The notes under the pieces were generated by a model that ran no database searches, was not told the DNA's origin, and saw nothing but the letters and a program-made list of their open reading frames with translations. Below are positions 25,401 to 37,200 of a DNA stretch of 64,000 bases, piece after piece; the first letter of the stretch is position 1, and every line of letters begins with the position of its first letter. Position numbers and translations under genes: made by a program. Origin of the DNA: Paralvinella palmiformis (taxonomy: Eukaryota > Annelida > Polychaeta > Terebellida > Alvinellidae); NCBI GenBank assembly GCA_025642065.1, contig JAODUP010000950.1, positions 1 to 64,000 of the forward strand. The letters are read 5' to 3'.

Positions 25401-27582
25401 CTCATCTCCAGAGTTGACCCAAAACTGTTTCCCTTGACTGTGCATGCACTGTGAAAAGGGTCTCTTGTACGCAGTCAATGCACTTAAATACCACAAGGCT
25501 TCCTCACAAAAATACATTAGACCAGTTTTATCTGATCTCATATCGACAGGGATGAGTGTTTGTGATTGACCCCATCACTGACATCTGCATCTTTTTCAAA
25601 AGCTGAAGTTGATATTAGTAAAATAAAGTAAGAATCGCCCAAAATAGATCAATCACCAGTCTGACAAACTAATTGGCTGCTGATGAGAATATCAAGTGCC
25701 CTGTTATAATTATATTCAGTTAAAAGAGGAGTCAGACAATCAGTTACCAGAATCTTATGTCCTCCTCTTTTGATCATTTTGACATCTCCAAGTTTCTTGG
25801 ATTTCATTTCAGTTTTCATGCATTTTCTTATTTAACTTTTAAGTCATATTAAAGATGTTTCTAATAGATTTGCCTTTTGCGCTACTAACACTTAATTCGT
25901 TTGCCATAAAATATATGAATAAACTGTTCAGTAAAAGAGTAAGTGCACCTGTACCGAGTAGTGTTTGTTAGTGTAGACTATGCTCAAAGCAGTACAAAAC
26001 CAAGAAGTTCACTGCAAATAACCAACAATGTCAGAATGGCAAACAGTAACTTATGAACAGTTCGTTCCTTTTGAATCATTTATACAATGCACTGACATAG
26101 ATATCTGTACCATATTCAGTTTGATAAAGAATGCCAGAGCTAGGTAGGACTATGACAGGAGAAGGCCAATCCTATGGTGCTGTTGATAATGCACCTTACT
26201 TCAGATCTCTAGGCCATGGGATCAAATCCCAGTATTACCTTTTATTTGAGCACTATGCTGCAAACCTATGTTTCCCTAGGTAGTTGATTCTGGCAAACAG
26301 TAAACATGAATACAAATGTAAATATTTTCAGTAGTTATCACTGGTGTTATTCTGATGTTTTACATTTCAGTTTCTTATCACCGAGGGAGTTCATTTTGTT
26401 CATCATCGAAGATGTGGCTTTCCAGATCCACCTTACATGTTTGGAGAGACGAGGATTCCGTTTGTGATCTATCAATATTACAAAGTCATTGGAATTTTTA
26501 CTTTTGGAGCTGTCTTCCAACAGACAGTCGTTAGCATTGCTAAATATTCCATAGGCCGCCTGCGGCCCCACTTCTTCTCAGTTTGCCAGCCAGACTATGG
26601 GCGTTTTAACTGCACGGACTCTCATGGCTACATGCTTTATGTTGTTGGTGACTACTGCACAGGAACGGATGAAGAAAAGCTCCTAGACATGAGGTCAGTT
26701 ACAGTAGGCCCCAGTTATAACACAGTCATTGGGGTCCATGACCTATAGACCACAAAGCGAGTCAGAGCGATAATGGGGGAGTCCATGTATTCACCTCATT
26801 TTGCACCATCTCTGAAGATTACATACAACTGTTTATTTCATAAATGTTCCGATGGATTGTTTAATTATTTGTTGACTTAGACATAAATATTACCTCGGTT
26901 TTTTTGTGGAAAAATAAAACGTTTCTTCAAAATTGCACAAAAATTTACATCCATGGTGGATTGGTGATATTCATCCCCCAGAAATAGTGCATGTTTTTTT
27001 CATAGGATCAAAACAGAGGTCTTTTATATCCAAAATGTGATTCCTAATTGTAATAAATAAAACATACGCAATAGCTGTGAATTAACAGAATCAAACTTAT
27101 TTAGTGGGTGGAGTCACACAATAAATGAGGGTTGTGATTGGGCTGTTTATTTGGCTGATTGAGCAAAGGTGGTGTGTAATTAACTTTGTGGTCAATAAAT
27201 CTACTCATGGACAAGTTGTGGACTTTGGCTATGTTTTTTACATGTGAATTACAAACTGTGAAAATGTGTTCAAGTTATTTAGAAAAATGTTATCAGTCAG
27301 TGGCAGATTTCATGCCAGTTTGCGTAAAAATGCTCTGTCATGGACTCCACCAATCGCGGTCCAAGGTCTGACTGTGCTATACCCAATTTCATGTTATAAT
27401 GGACCGTGGTATAACAAGGGCCTACTGTACTTAGAATCTACTGGTTTCTTTTGTTAATTCAGACAGAGTGTTATGTCATGCTGGAGACAGAGTGTTATGT
27501 AATGTTGTTTGGACAAAATCCCATTTTGTATTAATTTTCTGTAGCATCATAATTGAGTACACTCTCTCTATATATATATATA

Positions 27583-27617
<35 letters not shown>

Positions 27618-28578
27618 AATTCTCATACACGTCAGTGGAGTCTCCGGCAGCACAGTGATTAGAGCACTGTGCTACAGACTTCCAGATCAGGGTTAAAAAA
27701 AAACTCATACCAGTGTTAGTTGGATGTATCATTAAGAAGTGTTTAGTAAAGATCTCACTCACTCCTTGACTCACATATATCAATTCTCATGTTTGTTCTC
27801 ATTCAAGGTTATCCTTTATATCAGGACACGCCTCATTCTCCTGCTACTCAATGATATTCCTAGCGGTAAGTGGATCTTTGTTGTCGTGATCAAGAACACA
27901 TAATCTCTGCATCAGTGTGATAAAGGCAATAATGAGAAATAGCATTTAAATACACAGTGTTTGATTCTAGAATGATTCAATTTCTAAAACCATTGGTCTA
28001 AAATAACATTTCATATTAATTGTCCTCGGCATCCTGATTATAAGTACACTATTCCTCTGTCGGATTGCTTATGCAAATTTGTATGTCATTATTTTAACAC
28101 CCACTAACTGTGCTTTATTACATATAAAAAAGTATTTGCTGAATTTGATACCTAAAATAATTATTTCAATTGAATAAGGAATATTAGATAACAAATGGTT
28201 CATGTTATTAGTGTATGTGTGTGTGTGTAATGTCAGTGTATGTTTGTTCTTCAGCTCTATTTACATGGTCGTTTAACATGGAAAGGCTCCGAGTTATTGC
28301 GTCCATTACTTCAGTGTATAGCCGTCATGATGGCAATTTACTGTTCCTTGTCACGGATCTCCGACTACAAACATCATTGGAGTGATGTCCTTGCTGGAGC
28401 ATTCTTTGGAACGGTTGTCGCCTGCATCAGTGTGAGTACGCTGAAACTATTGCTGGGGCAACCAATTGCGAACAGTCTTGATGTGTATTTTGGTCGAGAA
28501 CCACGTCACGCTACTTTCCGTACTAATTTGCCATCGGATGACGTCGAATCCAGTTTGCTGAGATCAGGACCCGTATGA
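16745..28578 (+). CDS. PLPP1/3: Phospholipid (lipid phosphate) phosphatase, PLPP1/PLPP3 type, read-through isoform, 304 aa
   Basis: Six-pass membrane phosphatase (PAP2 superfamily, wunen/LPP) that dephosphorylates phosphatidate, lysophosphatidate, sphingosine-1-phosphate and ceramide-1-phosphate, with its active site outside the cell or in the lumen. Exons: 16745-16802, 24146-24297, 26371-26693, 27808-27865, 28255-28578; phases join and total 915 bases. Motif C1 is KYSIGRLRP (Lys128, Arg135, Pro136), C2 is SGHAS (Ser183-His185, with His185 expected to be catalytic), C3 is [12 protein letters not shown] (Arg231, nucleophile His237, Asp241). Asn150 (NCT) is a candidate N-glycosylation site between C1 and C2, as in the family. 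The N-terminal exon gives the start of the first membrane helix. TWKG, LLRPLLQ and VLAG recall vertebrate PLPP3, but invertebrate members cannot be assigned one-to-one. Intron 1 exceeds 7 kb. In this isoform the last exon reads through an internal donor at 28432. Confidence 0.92.
16817..16885. repeat. Inverted repeat just inside PLPP intron 1
   Basis: ATAGTCTAGTCTATAGATCT and AGATCTAGACTAGACTAT are near reverse complements about 30 bp apart, starting 15 bp after the exon 1 donor. The TCTAGA-rich sequence resembles the array at 46910-47319 in motif use. Confidence 0.6.
17070..17585. mobile_element. Candidate inverted-repeat element built on ATTCGCCC motifs
   Basis: The left part holds ACTATTCGCCCTCGG, ACTATTTGCCCTTTATTA, ATTCACCCC and ACTATTCGCCCTTG. 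The right part holds the reverse complements AGGGCGAATATAAAATGGGG and GGGCAAATAAAAACGAGGG. This suggests a foldback-type DNA element, with an (AT)n inside. Confidence 0.45.
18150..18300 (+). mobile_element. SINE B copy
   Basis: Head GATAGTACAATGGTTATTGC, B box GAGTTCAAATCCAAC, and body phrase CATATGTCCCAGATGTGACTA. It is in PLPP intron 1. Confidence 0.6.
18411..18595 (+). mobile_element. SINE A copy, full length
   Basis: Plus-strand copy in PLPP intron 1 with intact A box (TGGTCTAGTTGGTAGC) and B box (GAGTTCGAATCTT) and a short decayed tail. Confidence 0.88.
19810..20503. mobile_element. TA-flanked DNA element, pogo/Tigger type, non-autonomous
   Basis: Left end CAGTCAGAATTCATTAATCC and right end GGATTAATGGATTCTGACTG are inverted repeats, flanked by TA (19808-19809 and 20504-20505). 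Repeated GTCGGATTA/GTCGGATAAAC phrases occur inside both ends. No transposase was recognised in the 694 bp. It is in PLPP intron 1. Confidence 0.82.
22186..22230. repeat. (GT)n(TA)n microsatellite
   Basis: Short GT run grading into about 16 TA units, in PLPP intron 1. Confidence 0.95.
22351..22500 (+). mobile_element. SINE B copy
   Basis: Head CACAGTGGTTTAGACCACAC, degraded B box (GGATTCGGATCAT), and body TTTCCCCGAGGTAG...AGACTAAACAAC. It is in PLPP intron 1. Confidence 0.55.
23131..23182. repeat. Hairpin-forming palindrome
   Basis: TTGAGTTATTTGAGCCCGTG pairs with CACAGGCTCAAGTAACTCAA across a short AATTAGAATTT loop, with three mismatched positions. It is in PLPP intron 1. Confidence 0.82.
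24046..24087. repeat. (TA)n(GA)n microsatellite upstream of PLPP exon 2
   Basis: About 14 TA units followed by GGAGAGAGAGAGA, ending 60 bp before the exon 2 acceptor. Confidence 0.95.
25365..25397. repeat. (TA)n microsatellite
   Basis: About 15 TA units in PLPP intron 2. Confidence 0.95.
26171..26305 (+). mobile_element. SINE B copy
   Basis: Head TGGTGCTGTTGATAATGCAC, B box GGGATCAAATCCCAG, and body GTTTCCCTAGGTAGTTGATT. It lies just upstream of PLPP exon 3. Confidence 0.55.
26702..27427. mobile_element. TA-flanked DNA element, pogo/Tigger type, abutting a PLPP splice donor
   Basis: Left end CAGTAGGCCCCAGTTATAAC and right end GTTATAATGGACCG...AAGGGCCTACTG form inverted repeats of about 35 bp with mismatches. 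They are flanked by TA (26700-26701 and 27428-27429). The element starts eight bases into PLPP intron 3. No transposase was recognised in the 726 bp. Confidence 0.82.
27569..27617. repeat. (TA)n(GT)n microsatellite
   Basis: About 8 TA then 16 GT units, in PLPP intron 3. Confidence 0.95.
27645..27772 (+). mobile_element. SINE B copy
   Basis: Head CAGCACAGTGATTAGAGCAC, degraded B box, and tail ATCTCACTCACTCC, just upstream of PLPP exon 4. Confidence 0.5.
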
Positions 28579-30546
28579 CTCGAATTAGAAGATAACACGC
28601 CTGTTTTATGACATAACAATTATCACCTCAGTGATGGTTCTTTAATGTGTTACTATAGCAACATTTTGTTACAATTTGTATTTGTTTCTTATCACATTGG
28701 TTACTATTGGTTACACGTTGCCATGAGAATAAGACGTTGCTTAAAACATGTTATTAACAAATGGTTAGTTAAGAAGATGCACTGAATAGCGTGTAACACC
28801 TAAAATGAAAGCACCGTTTACTGCTAATAGCCAATCCACAAATTGGAACAAGTTAGCTTAACTGAAATATCACATGGGTGCAACTGGTTCGGACTGGAGA
28901 CACGGATCATTAATTTTAGGTTCCCAGCCCAACCAGTATTTATCTGGAATGACTACACAAAAGATCATTTCTAAAATTAGAGAGAACATGGAGGGGGTTA
29001 AAAGAAATTCTTGTTATTGTTTTCAGTTTAGCAACGATCGTGAATAAAAATGTGCAATTTCTTGGAACTGGTTTTGCCTTTTTCTCATTTTGTTCACGAT
29101 CTCAGTGGCTCAATACTAGGTGCATAGGGGGCTCAAACTGTGGGTTTTAGCTCATCCTCGAATAAACATTTGATGGCAAAAGAATGTGGCCATTAGTATT
29201 CAAAAGAATAGTTCGTCTCAATACCACAAATGGTAGATTGTCCTGGTCAGGAGGAATTTGTCCTCAAATGTTGCAATGGAAATCTTATTTCTTCCACATC
29301 CCATACCATCTTGAAACCTGTTGTTTATATGCCGAGTTGACAATAGTTAAATGGTCCCATAGTAGTTGTTGTCCTAGATCAGAATTGTTGGTGCTAAATT
29401 CTGTTCTTCATGGCCAACTGTAAGGTAATTTATCAGGTGAAAACAACCCATTTTAATTTTTGTATGGCAAAAACTGGGAGCGAGCCAAGATTTATAAATG
29501 TTCCAAGTGCAAATTGTACTTGCAACACTCGCCATAATCGTGTGTTTATGTATCCAGAATGGAGACTAGTGGTTAATGTGAGAGTTTTCTATAAGTGCAA
29601 TTGATAAGAGATTAAACAGCCAGTTCCAGCTTCATCTACATCCATGGCTATTTTAAGTTGGGATTTGTTTTGAAATGGTAGATAGGGAAAGCTACTTTTA
29701 CAAAGCCAATGGGCATGTAAAAAAACACAAATTGCATTTTGCTCTCCAATTGTGAGACATGCAATCCCTAATATCTCATTAGCAATCAGCTTTTCAGGAT
29801 TCAGCAGTTGCACCCATGATGTCGCAATCATCACACATATATTAAATTTGATTATTTTAAATACGGCACTTCTATTTTCACACAGTCTTGTCTCGGAGGA
29901 TTGAATATCTACTTTCATGCTTCAGAATTTAATTTTTCCTTTCACTGGCTGCCTTGTTGAAAGTCCTGTGCTAAGATCTAGTCTCTGTTTTAGTGTGACA
30001 GTTTGTTTGCCCTTGAACAGAATGTGCCAGTGCGTTCACAGTTCAGTTTCTGTTTACAAATATTTTACGAATGTTGTGATGTTCATTAGCAGCTTCCCAG
30101 CTTTATATTTCCATTCTTAATGTTTTCACTTGTCAAACACCTAACCAAGAACAAATGAATGGACAGTGACAGCAGGGCAGTATGTCCACTGTACGAACAT
30201 CTGATAACTGTAGGCGATGTTTCTCTGCCATAAAAAGTGGTTTTCTCAACTTCACTAACCAGGGAAGTGGGTCAAATGCTGAATAAGGTCAGTGAGTTTG
30301 CAGGCTTCTTCTTCTCTTTGAGCTGCATGCTGAACGAGAGATTGTAAGTGTATTTTCTCTGCTGCTGCCTTTAAACTGCACAATGGCTGGGTGATTGTAA
30401 CTGTATTGTCTCTGCTCTGGTCTTTTTGGTTGCAGACCTTTCCTTGTTTGTGCGTCTTCGGTTACTGTAGCCTGATATTAATCACCTACTCGCATTCAAC
30501 GAATCAATAAAACATGAACACGTAAGGCAACTATTACGTTTTTCAG
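28579..30546 (+). other. 3' UTR of the short PLPP isoform, or intron of the long one
   Basis: No coding exon is recognisable. An AATAAA at 29043-29048 lies 465 bases after the 28578 stop and could end the read-through transcript. The remaining sequence is low-complexity AT-rich DNA without an identified repeat. Confidence 0.4.
29043..29048 (+). terminator. Candidate polyadenylation signal AATAAA for the read-through PLPP isoform
   Basis: Canonical hexamer downstream of the TGA at 28576-28578, followed by T-rich sequence. Such hexamers are common by chance in AT-rich DNA. Confidence 0.35.
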
Positions 30547-30765
30547 GTCATCCATTTTACGGATGTTTGTAGAAGAAAGACCTTTAGTAAGAAAATGAAG
30601 GATTCCATGGAAGATGTGAGCCAAGAACTGGATCAAGTTCACGTACCAAACAGCGCTATACGACCAAAGAGCAAGATCACCTATTTAAATGATGATGTAA
30701 TGCCACCTCTTGGCCACCCAGATAGCATCACTGGACACCGTAATCATTACATCGTCCAGCCCTGA
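30547..30765 (+). CDS. PLPP1/3: Alternative last coding exon of the PLPP gene (72 codons plus stop)
   Basis: An open stretch follows a good acceptor (cgtttttcag, ending at 30546) and ends with TGA at 30763-30765. It joins in phase 0 to an internal donor in the previous exon (AGT|gtgagt at 28431/28432), giving a 328-aa protein. The junction reads VACIS-VIHFTDVCRRKTF, matching the vertebrate PLPP pattern after the sixth helix (a VSDFFKxRT-like stretch). The tail ends in RNHYIVQP, resembling the NHY...QP end of vertebrate PLPP1. The rest is hydrophilic with acidic and basic clusters, as expected of a cytoplasmic C-tail. The fit in frame, at the splice sites and in sequence makes a real exon likely. 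It may even be the ancestral end, with the 28432-28578 read-through as the variant. Confidence 0.72.
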   Translation, partial: VIHFTDVCRRKTFSKKMKDSMEDVSQELDQVHVPNSAIRPKSKITYLNDDVMPPLGHPDSITGHRNHYIVQP

Positions 30766-32582
30766 CATTGGTATGGTTACCATGGCAATGATTATTCTCC
30801 AAGTTCTAATGGAAATTACTTTTCGCAGGACTCCAGTCTGTCGACACTGGTCTGAGTACATCGCCATGGTAACTATAACTAATGTCAGGTTGGTTTTCGG
30901 GAACTTCCGACTTCTCACTAACCATTTGACTTGTGTTTTGTTGCCATGGTAACAACAACAACAACACCAAGTAGCTAATATTTAGTATAGAATTTTAATC
31001 TAATTTATGCTAACTCTTTCGATGCAGTTGTTCCAATAGAGATAGAGTCTTTAACTTCCAATAGAGTCTTTAACTTCGTAATGCACATTTCATTGATGTT
31101 AGCGAGACCAAGCAAAATTGCAATGCCTCACATTACACAACACTGCAATGAAATGCACATTTAGCATTTATTTTTGATCCTTTCATTCTTCATGCTGTGA
31201 TAAATCATCCCTTTGTACATAAAGTTGTAACTTTTTTTGTTAGTTTTCTACACGTATAGACACACAAAGAACACTTTCAATTCATTATAAAAAGCATCCC
31301 ACCAATGTAGGCAATTATACTTTACTACCACTTCCAATTGTAAATGTTCTACTAATATAAACAGATGCGGGAGAAACAGGTCAAGAATATTGAAACCGAT
31401 CCAGTCTAGATAAGTGTATCGCAGAAATGAAATACTAATGCCAGCGAAATTTAATTCCTGATCAAATATTGTATCTTGGTGGTTTCTTGGATGCCACAGA
31501 ATAGTCTGTAAGTTACTTGTATTTGTACTAAACATGTATGTAGAGGTCAATGAAGGTCAAGGCTGATAGCCTAACAACCAGGTTTTTATCCGGCAGTCTT
31601 ACACCTTTTTGTAAATGTTACATTCCAGTGGCGTTTTGTCTCAGGTGATTGTTTCGCACAAGTTAAAGGAACATAATGTGTTGTTATTGTTAATATGTGT
31701 AGTTTGTTGTTCATTATTCAGTTGCGTGTGTGATAAAACAGTGATACTACAACCTTTTTAGCATGAAGTATGGATATCATGAACGTAGCAAAAGTTCATA
31801 TCGATTGTCTAACTTAACCATTTTTGTTGTTAACTAATTCATTTTGTATTATTAATATAAAATACAGCATTTACTGCAAATTGGCTGCCTGTAACATTCC
31901 ACGATATATATATATATATATACACATTTATAGATAGATGGATAGATAGATAGATGCTTGCCCTCAGATAAATCAGTCATCAGTGAGTGTATTGTCAGGT
32001 GAATTTATAATTCTGATCTCGCAGTCAGATGCACCATTTTCTATAAATTACACGTCTTATCCACAATTGTCACAGTTCATAAGGATTGATTTCCTGTCTT
32101 TTGTTTATCTTAGTATATTGGTCAGCTGATCTAGTTTGTCCTCAACTTGTATTCAGAGCTGCTGCTGCTTAAAATCTGTATGTGATTTTATTTAACCCGG
32201 TAACCTACCTCCTGAAAACAGAAATATGGCATATCCATTTAAAAATCATTCTTTTGTGGTTTTTAGATCGATCCATTCGAATAGTCAATAGAAATATTGG
32301 AGAACAAATGCAGCATTCTGTTATGTCTGTATTAACGCAGCACTTAGTTTATTAGCATAAAATAGGGTGCTCAGTATTTGCTGTATACTAATTTGGTTTT
32401 ATTGTTGAAATTTAGGGCAAGCTATTATTTAGCAACAAAAGTGCGGTTGCCAGATCTCAGGCGTGTTGTTGAGTAGATCGCATTAAAACTATATTTAGCA
32501 GCTACTGAAGTTATCCATGCTGTAGACTCTAGGACAAAATCTGTTTTTTGTGTTTCGGTGACCAATTTGTAAGATATCGAGC

Positions 32583-32875
32583 CATGATAGTGCCGTTAGT
32601 TAGAGCATAGAACCCGTAGCCGAAGGTTCGAGGCTCTGTGAGCTGCAAATACTGTCATGTGGCGACTGGTCATCTATAAATAACGAGTACCTGACAGGAC
32701 GCGATGGCTATGTGTATGAGTAACGCTTTGCGCCTTTAATGGCGGCATGTGTTGTATGCTCCCTTGGGAGTTGAGATGTGTGCTGGGTGGAAACAGGTCC
32801 GAGTCGGGGATAATAATATTGTAAAGCGCTGTAGAGCAGCTATCTAGCTGAATAGGGTGCCATATAAATGTCACA
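32583..32875 (+). mobile_element. SINE C copy
   Basis: tRNA-like head with GTTAGTTAGAGC and GGTTCGAGGCTC, a long body (CTGTCATGTGGCGACTG, CGGGGATAATAATATTGTAA), and 3' end AGCGCTGTAGAGCAGC...GCCATATAAATGTCAC. It is about 85 percent alike, by eye, to the minus-strand copy at 53338-53667. Confidence 0.85.
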
Positions 32876-33672
32876 TATTATACGATACCTTGGCTTTAGT
32901 AACAAACAACTGCATTATATTCTAACACATCTGTTAATACAAAAAAGTAGGACATACTAATCAGTTTTGTATTTCTTTTGAGATTTTATCCCAAGAAATC
33001 AAAGCCTGAATTCCAGGAGATAGCTACAACACAACTTACAAACGATTGCCCTGTAACTGAGATTGGCTGTTTTATGCTTGAAGCAGTTGTATCAGATGAT
33101 ATTGTTTGACAACACACATTTTAATAAGATACTGTTCTACTGGAAATTTCTTTCTTGTTGGAAAAAAAATACTGAAACAATCAGTGTACTGGAATTACAT
33201 TTTAAACCCCGACTGATTTTGGACCATGTCACTCGTGTTAAAATTTGTACCAGTGTTACCCCGTATGTTGTAATAATGTTTTCCTGCGCATTTATGTTAA
33301 TCGGTGTGAGCAGTTATGGCGACATGTTTTGGCATTTTTGCTCGGAGATTTAACAGCAAGCACATCACAAAATGTGCCTTTTTCTTCACTTGACGCATCA
33401 TCAAGTTATTATTTACTATAGTTTTTTCCAGATTGTATACATCTAACACTGAATAAAAAGTGGAGTACTGAAGCATTTTGTGTCGGGCTAAACGTAAATA
33501 AACACAACTGTGAAACGTAGACCATCAACATCGGCATTCAGTTTAACAACGTTAATCATATGTCAGTCATGCCCAGATACCGGATATATCATAATTGGTT
33601 CTCAACGGTTAGATCTCTGTACTCATTCGCTAAGTAATTTTTTTATCAATCTGCAGAACACAAAATTGTGTT

Positions 33673-33678
33673 TATTAT
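33673..33678 (-). terminator. Candidate polyadenylation signal for TYW5
   Basis: On the minus strand this reads AATAAA, about 185 bases past the TYW5 stop. A near-copy lies ten bases further downstream of it in plus coordinates (33683-33688). Placement is plausible but chance matches are common. Confidence 0.4.
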
Positions 33679-33862
33679 CTTTTATTATCTCCATCATACT
33701 CGTGCAATGACTGATTTAGCGTGAATAGAAACAGTTCAAACCAATCATGCATAATCCACTTCTGATTCTCTCTGTCGGTCCCTTTATATAAGAATATTAC
33801 TGACCCAGTCTTATATATGTCGCTTGTGGATGTTTCTGTTAAAGACTTATTTTTTCATGCAG

Positions 33863-34192
33863 TCACTGCCTACGAATTTTAGAAATAATTCTCCTTGCAT
33901 AAAAGTCCCTATAATCATCCGGTAATTCGTTTAGTATTTTTATGGCTCTGTCTATCACTTGTAGGGCCCTCGTGCCAGGCAAAAGATCCTTATTTCCATA
34001 AATGTCATGGCTGTCGTAGTAACTCTCATCTAGGTGACGCCAGAATATATTGACGGCCACACCAAACTCGAGATTTATCACATTGTGGAACCACATAGCT
34101 GTAGAGAATATGAAAAATGAAGTTGTCATGTCAACATACAGCCCCCCCACAAGATATTACCCCGATTCTGATCAATATTCAACTGATTATAT

Positions 34193-34226
<34 letters not shown>

Positions 34227-37200
34227 TAACACACACACACAGTGAGAGATCTTACCAGGAATAAACAAAACATCTCCAGGTTCAAGAATGCACTCGTATT
34301 TTGTTGTCCTAACAAATTCAGGATATTTCTCGAGATCAGGGTTATCTATGTCCAACACTTCAGACTTATCTCCTAAAAGACAACCACTGGCTTTGAGATG
34401 GCAAGCAAAACATTGTCATCAAGTAACACGCAGCACAATACAGGTCTGATAATAACATCGAACAAAACATGATTTCTTATCTTTACCATTTAAATACAGA
34501 TAGAGAGCATCTGTAGGTGGAAAGAGTATTACTCTTTTCTTCCCACTGACTACTATCAACATATTGTCCATTATCTGAAAGATCAAATCAAAATCGGTTT
34601 AAAGAACAAAAACTCGAAGTTGACTGGGAAAGAGAAATGCATCAAGTTATGATTCAGAAATGATCGATTAACAATGATCTGTGTCTTAAGTGTCAGATGT
34701 TGCATAAATAAAGCTCAAAGCAAAAATTCATATTTGGATTTCTAAAGCACTTCAAAAATATAAAACTACAGGTTTATTCAAAATAACAAAATAATTTTAA
34801 AAATTGTTCAATTTATATATAGTATTCAATTCAAACACACAAATAAATTCCTGTATTTAGTATTCTTTACCAGTAATTTAATATTCCTCATTACTTTTAG
34901 CAAAGGTACTGTGTTTTTCCCCCTATTACATTATGACTGACCACTGTTTAACTATGATGAACACAATTAAGCAGACTTCTGCATTACTCTTTAAAAACTG
35001 AGTGTTGTAAAACAAAAGATGAAAAATAATAGTCATCGCAGTAATAATATTACGTAACAGCTACAAACTAGCAATAGCCTAGTCAAATAAGCTGTATCCA
35101 GTTGGAATTGCCCATATTTTACCAGTCTCGATACTGAGCTTACTGGTATACCGTTGCCGCCAAATATAACTCTCCAGGTTGACATCCCACATAGGTGCCT
35201 CCATCGTCTTCACAGAGACGGATGCTAGGCTTTGATTATTCAATGTATCATTAACTGAATAAAGCACCAAAACCACAATCTCATCTAGATCCTCAGCCAA
35301 TGTAGTGGTTTATTTGAGAATTTGTGTGATGTTGGTTCCTGTGACGTTTGCATCGGACATGCTCCTCTAGAATCGGATGTCGCAACATCATTAAATCTTC
35401 TGTGATTCACAATTTTGTGTATTTGTTATCTTCTGTGATGTTTACATGCGCGCATTTTAAATATCATTTATAGGAAGATTAAACATTTGTTAGAAATTTC
35501 TCAACTCTACCCTCCATAGCGCAATGAGAATAATTAAAAAGAACGATATAGAGACATTTATTGAAATATTTGTCTACACAAACTATATATTACAATATAA
35601 ATATAATTTAATCATTTACAAGATGATTGATGTTTTAAGGCCACATCTGTGCATGTGGTAGGGTAAATGAGCCAAGCGATCTCCATAGGTAATGAAGCGA
35701 AGTCAAAGATGAAACACCCTTCAGATATGCCCACGTCAAGATTCGAACATAGGTGGTAGTGATCTCTGGTCCAATGGGCTACCAGCTAGACCACAGAGGC
35801 AACCCCTCATCATTTACAATACTATAATGCCATCTGGTGGTGACTATGAATCATTGGCCACTTCCAGAGTAGATGTCTAAAATTTGGATAGTGTATATCA
35901 TATTTAATAAGAGCAGCTCCCATTGTGAAGATGATGTGGACCAGCTGATATGATATCAACAGTATCCAGCAATAAAAACAGAACCTAACAGTAGCCCATC
36001 AATATTTTATGTCGACAGAATTTCTGATAAGCAACTTTATGCTCTACGTGAATACCTACATCATAATGCGTCCACAGTTGTACTCCTCGAGATACAATCC
36101 TGAACACGCTGGAAAAGAACTGAGTAGGGTTGAAGAATGGAGGGAAATGTATGTCATCAGCTAAGGTCGGATACTGTTTACAGATGTCAGCAACATCCTT
36201 CCTCGGATTAGCTCCAAGAGAACACAAGTAATATTTCTCATTCTGAAGCGAGACAACACAGAAAATGGTTGTACGAAAACTACGGCAAATAGAAAGCAAT
36301 CTAACCAGATATGAGTACGAGATGCACTGAATGTTTTGAATAAAAATATTTTGTGACCATTAAAATTTATCAAATCATAAATCAAAGTATAACATCTATA
36401 TCCACAAACTAGTGTTGGACAAAATAAGTTTAGCTCAAGTAAGATATTTCAGTTTACTGCATCTGCTTTTAGTTAGAAAACAATTGTTTAAAACTTGGGA
36501 GAAATATTTCTCATTAATAAAATGCATTGCATTTTTATTTTTGTAATATCAACACATGCCCAAATACAAACATAATTAGTCAGGTGCTTCCCTCGCAGTC
36601 CAATACATGATTTCCTATGAAAATCCTAGTGATTTAGTTTGGTCGAATTTCTGTATTTTCCTGAACATATATTATTTAAAATAAGAGCAGATAAAAACAG
36701 GCAAACCTCAGAAAGGAAATATTCTTGTTGTTTCTCCTGCGAGACCCTTTGGACAAACAATCTGAACGGCAATGTTCTGTAAAATATGTAAACTAGACGT
36801 TATTACTATTAAGTAATAGTAGTCAGAAAGTTCATTAGAAAAATATAATTTAAATAAACTATCATGAAACTTGCATAAATATGTGACCTAGTCGAGGCAT
36901 AATTTTAACAACATCCAAATTAGCAATACAGTTAGGTTAAAACAATAACTTTTCATGATGGCATGTGTAACCCTGACGGCTCATTCAACACAGTATCATA
37001 ATGGTCCGCACTAAAACAAAAATAAATCGTAATGTTGCAGCAGCCATTTAAATATACACCATTTAGTATGCAGAAGTCTAACTTGTAAACAAAGTTCTTG
37101 CTGATAAAATCCATCTGTGGCACGTCAGAAACGTGTATCTTTACTTCGTCATCTCCTCCAATCTTAGCTAAGTATTCCATTGTCCATTTACTAGTACAAG

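Larger units (their letters stand above)
30766..33862. other. Intergenic region between the convergent PLPP and TYW5 genes
   Basis: This region contains the 3' UTRs of both genes, a short (AT)n/(GATA)n patch near 31904-31954, a SINE C copy at 32583-32875, and candidate TYW5 poly(A) signals at 33673-33688. No other coding sequence was recognised. Confidence 0.5.

Noticed and set aside
28432..28578. Treating the read-through tail as simply intronic and discarding it
   Set aside because: The frame stays open for 48 codons with coding-like composition after a helix, so both endings are kept until transcripts decide.
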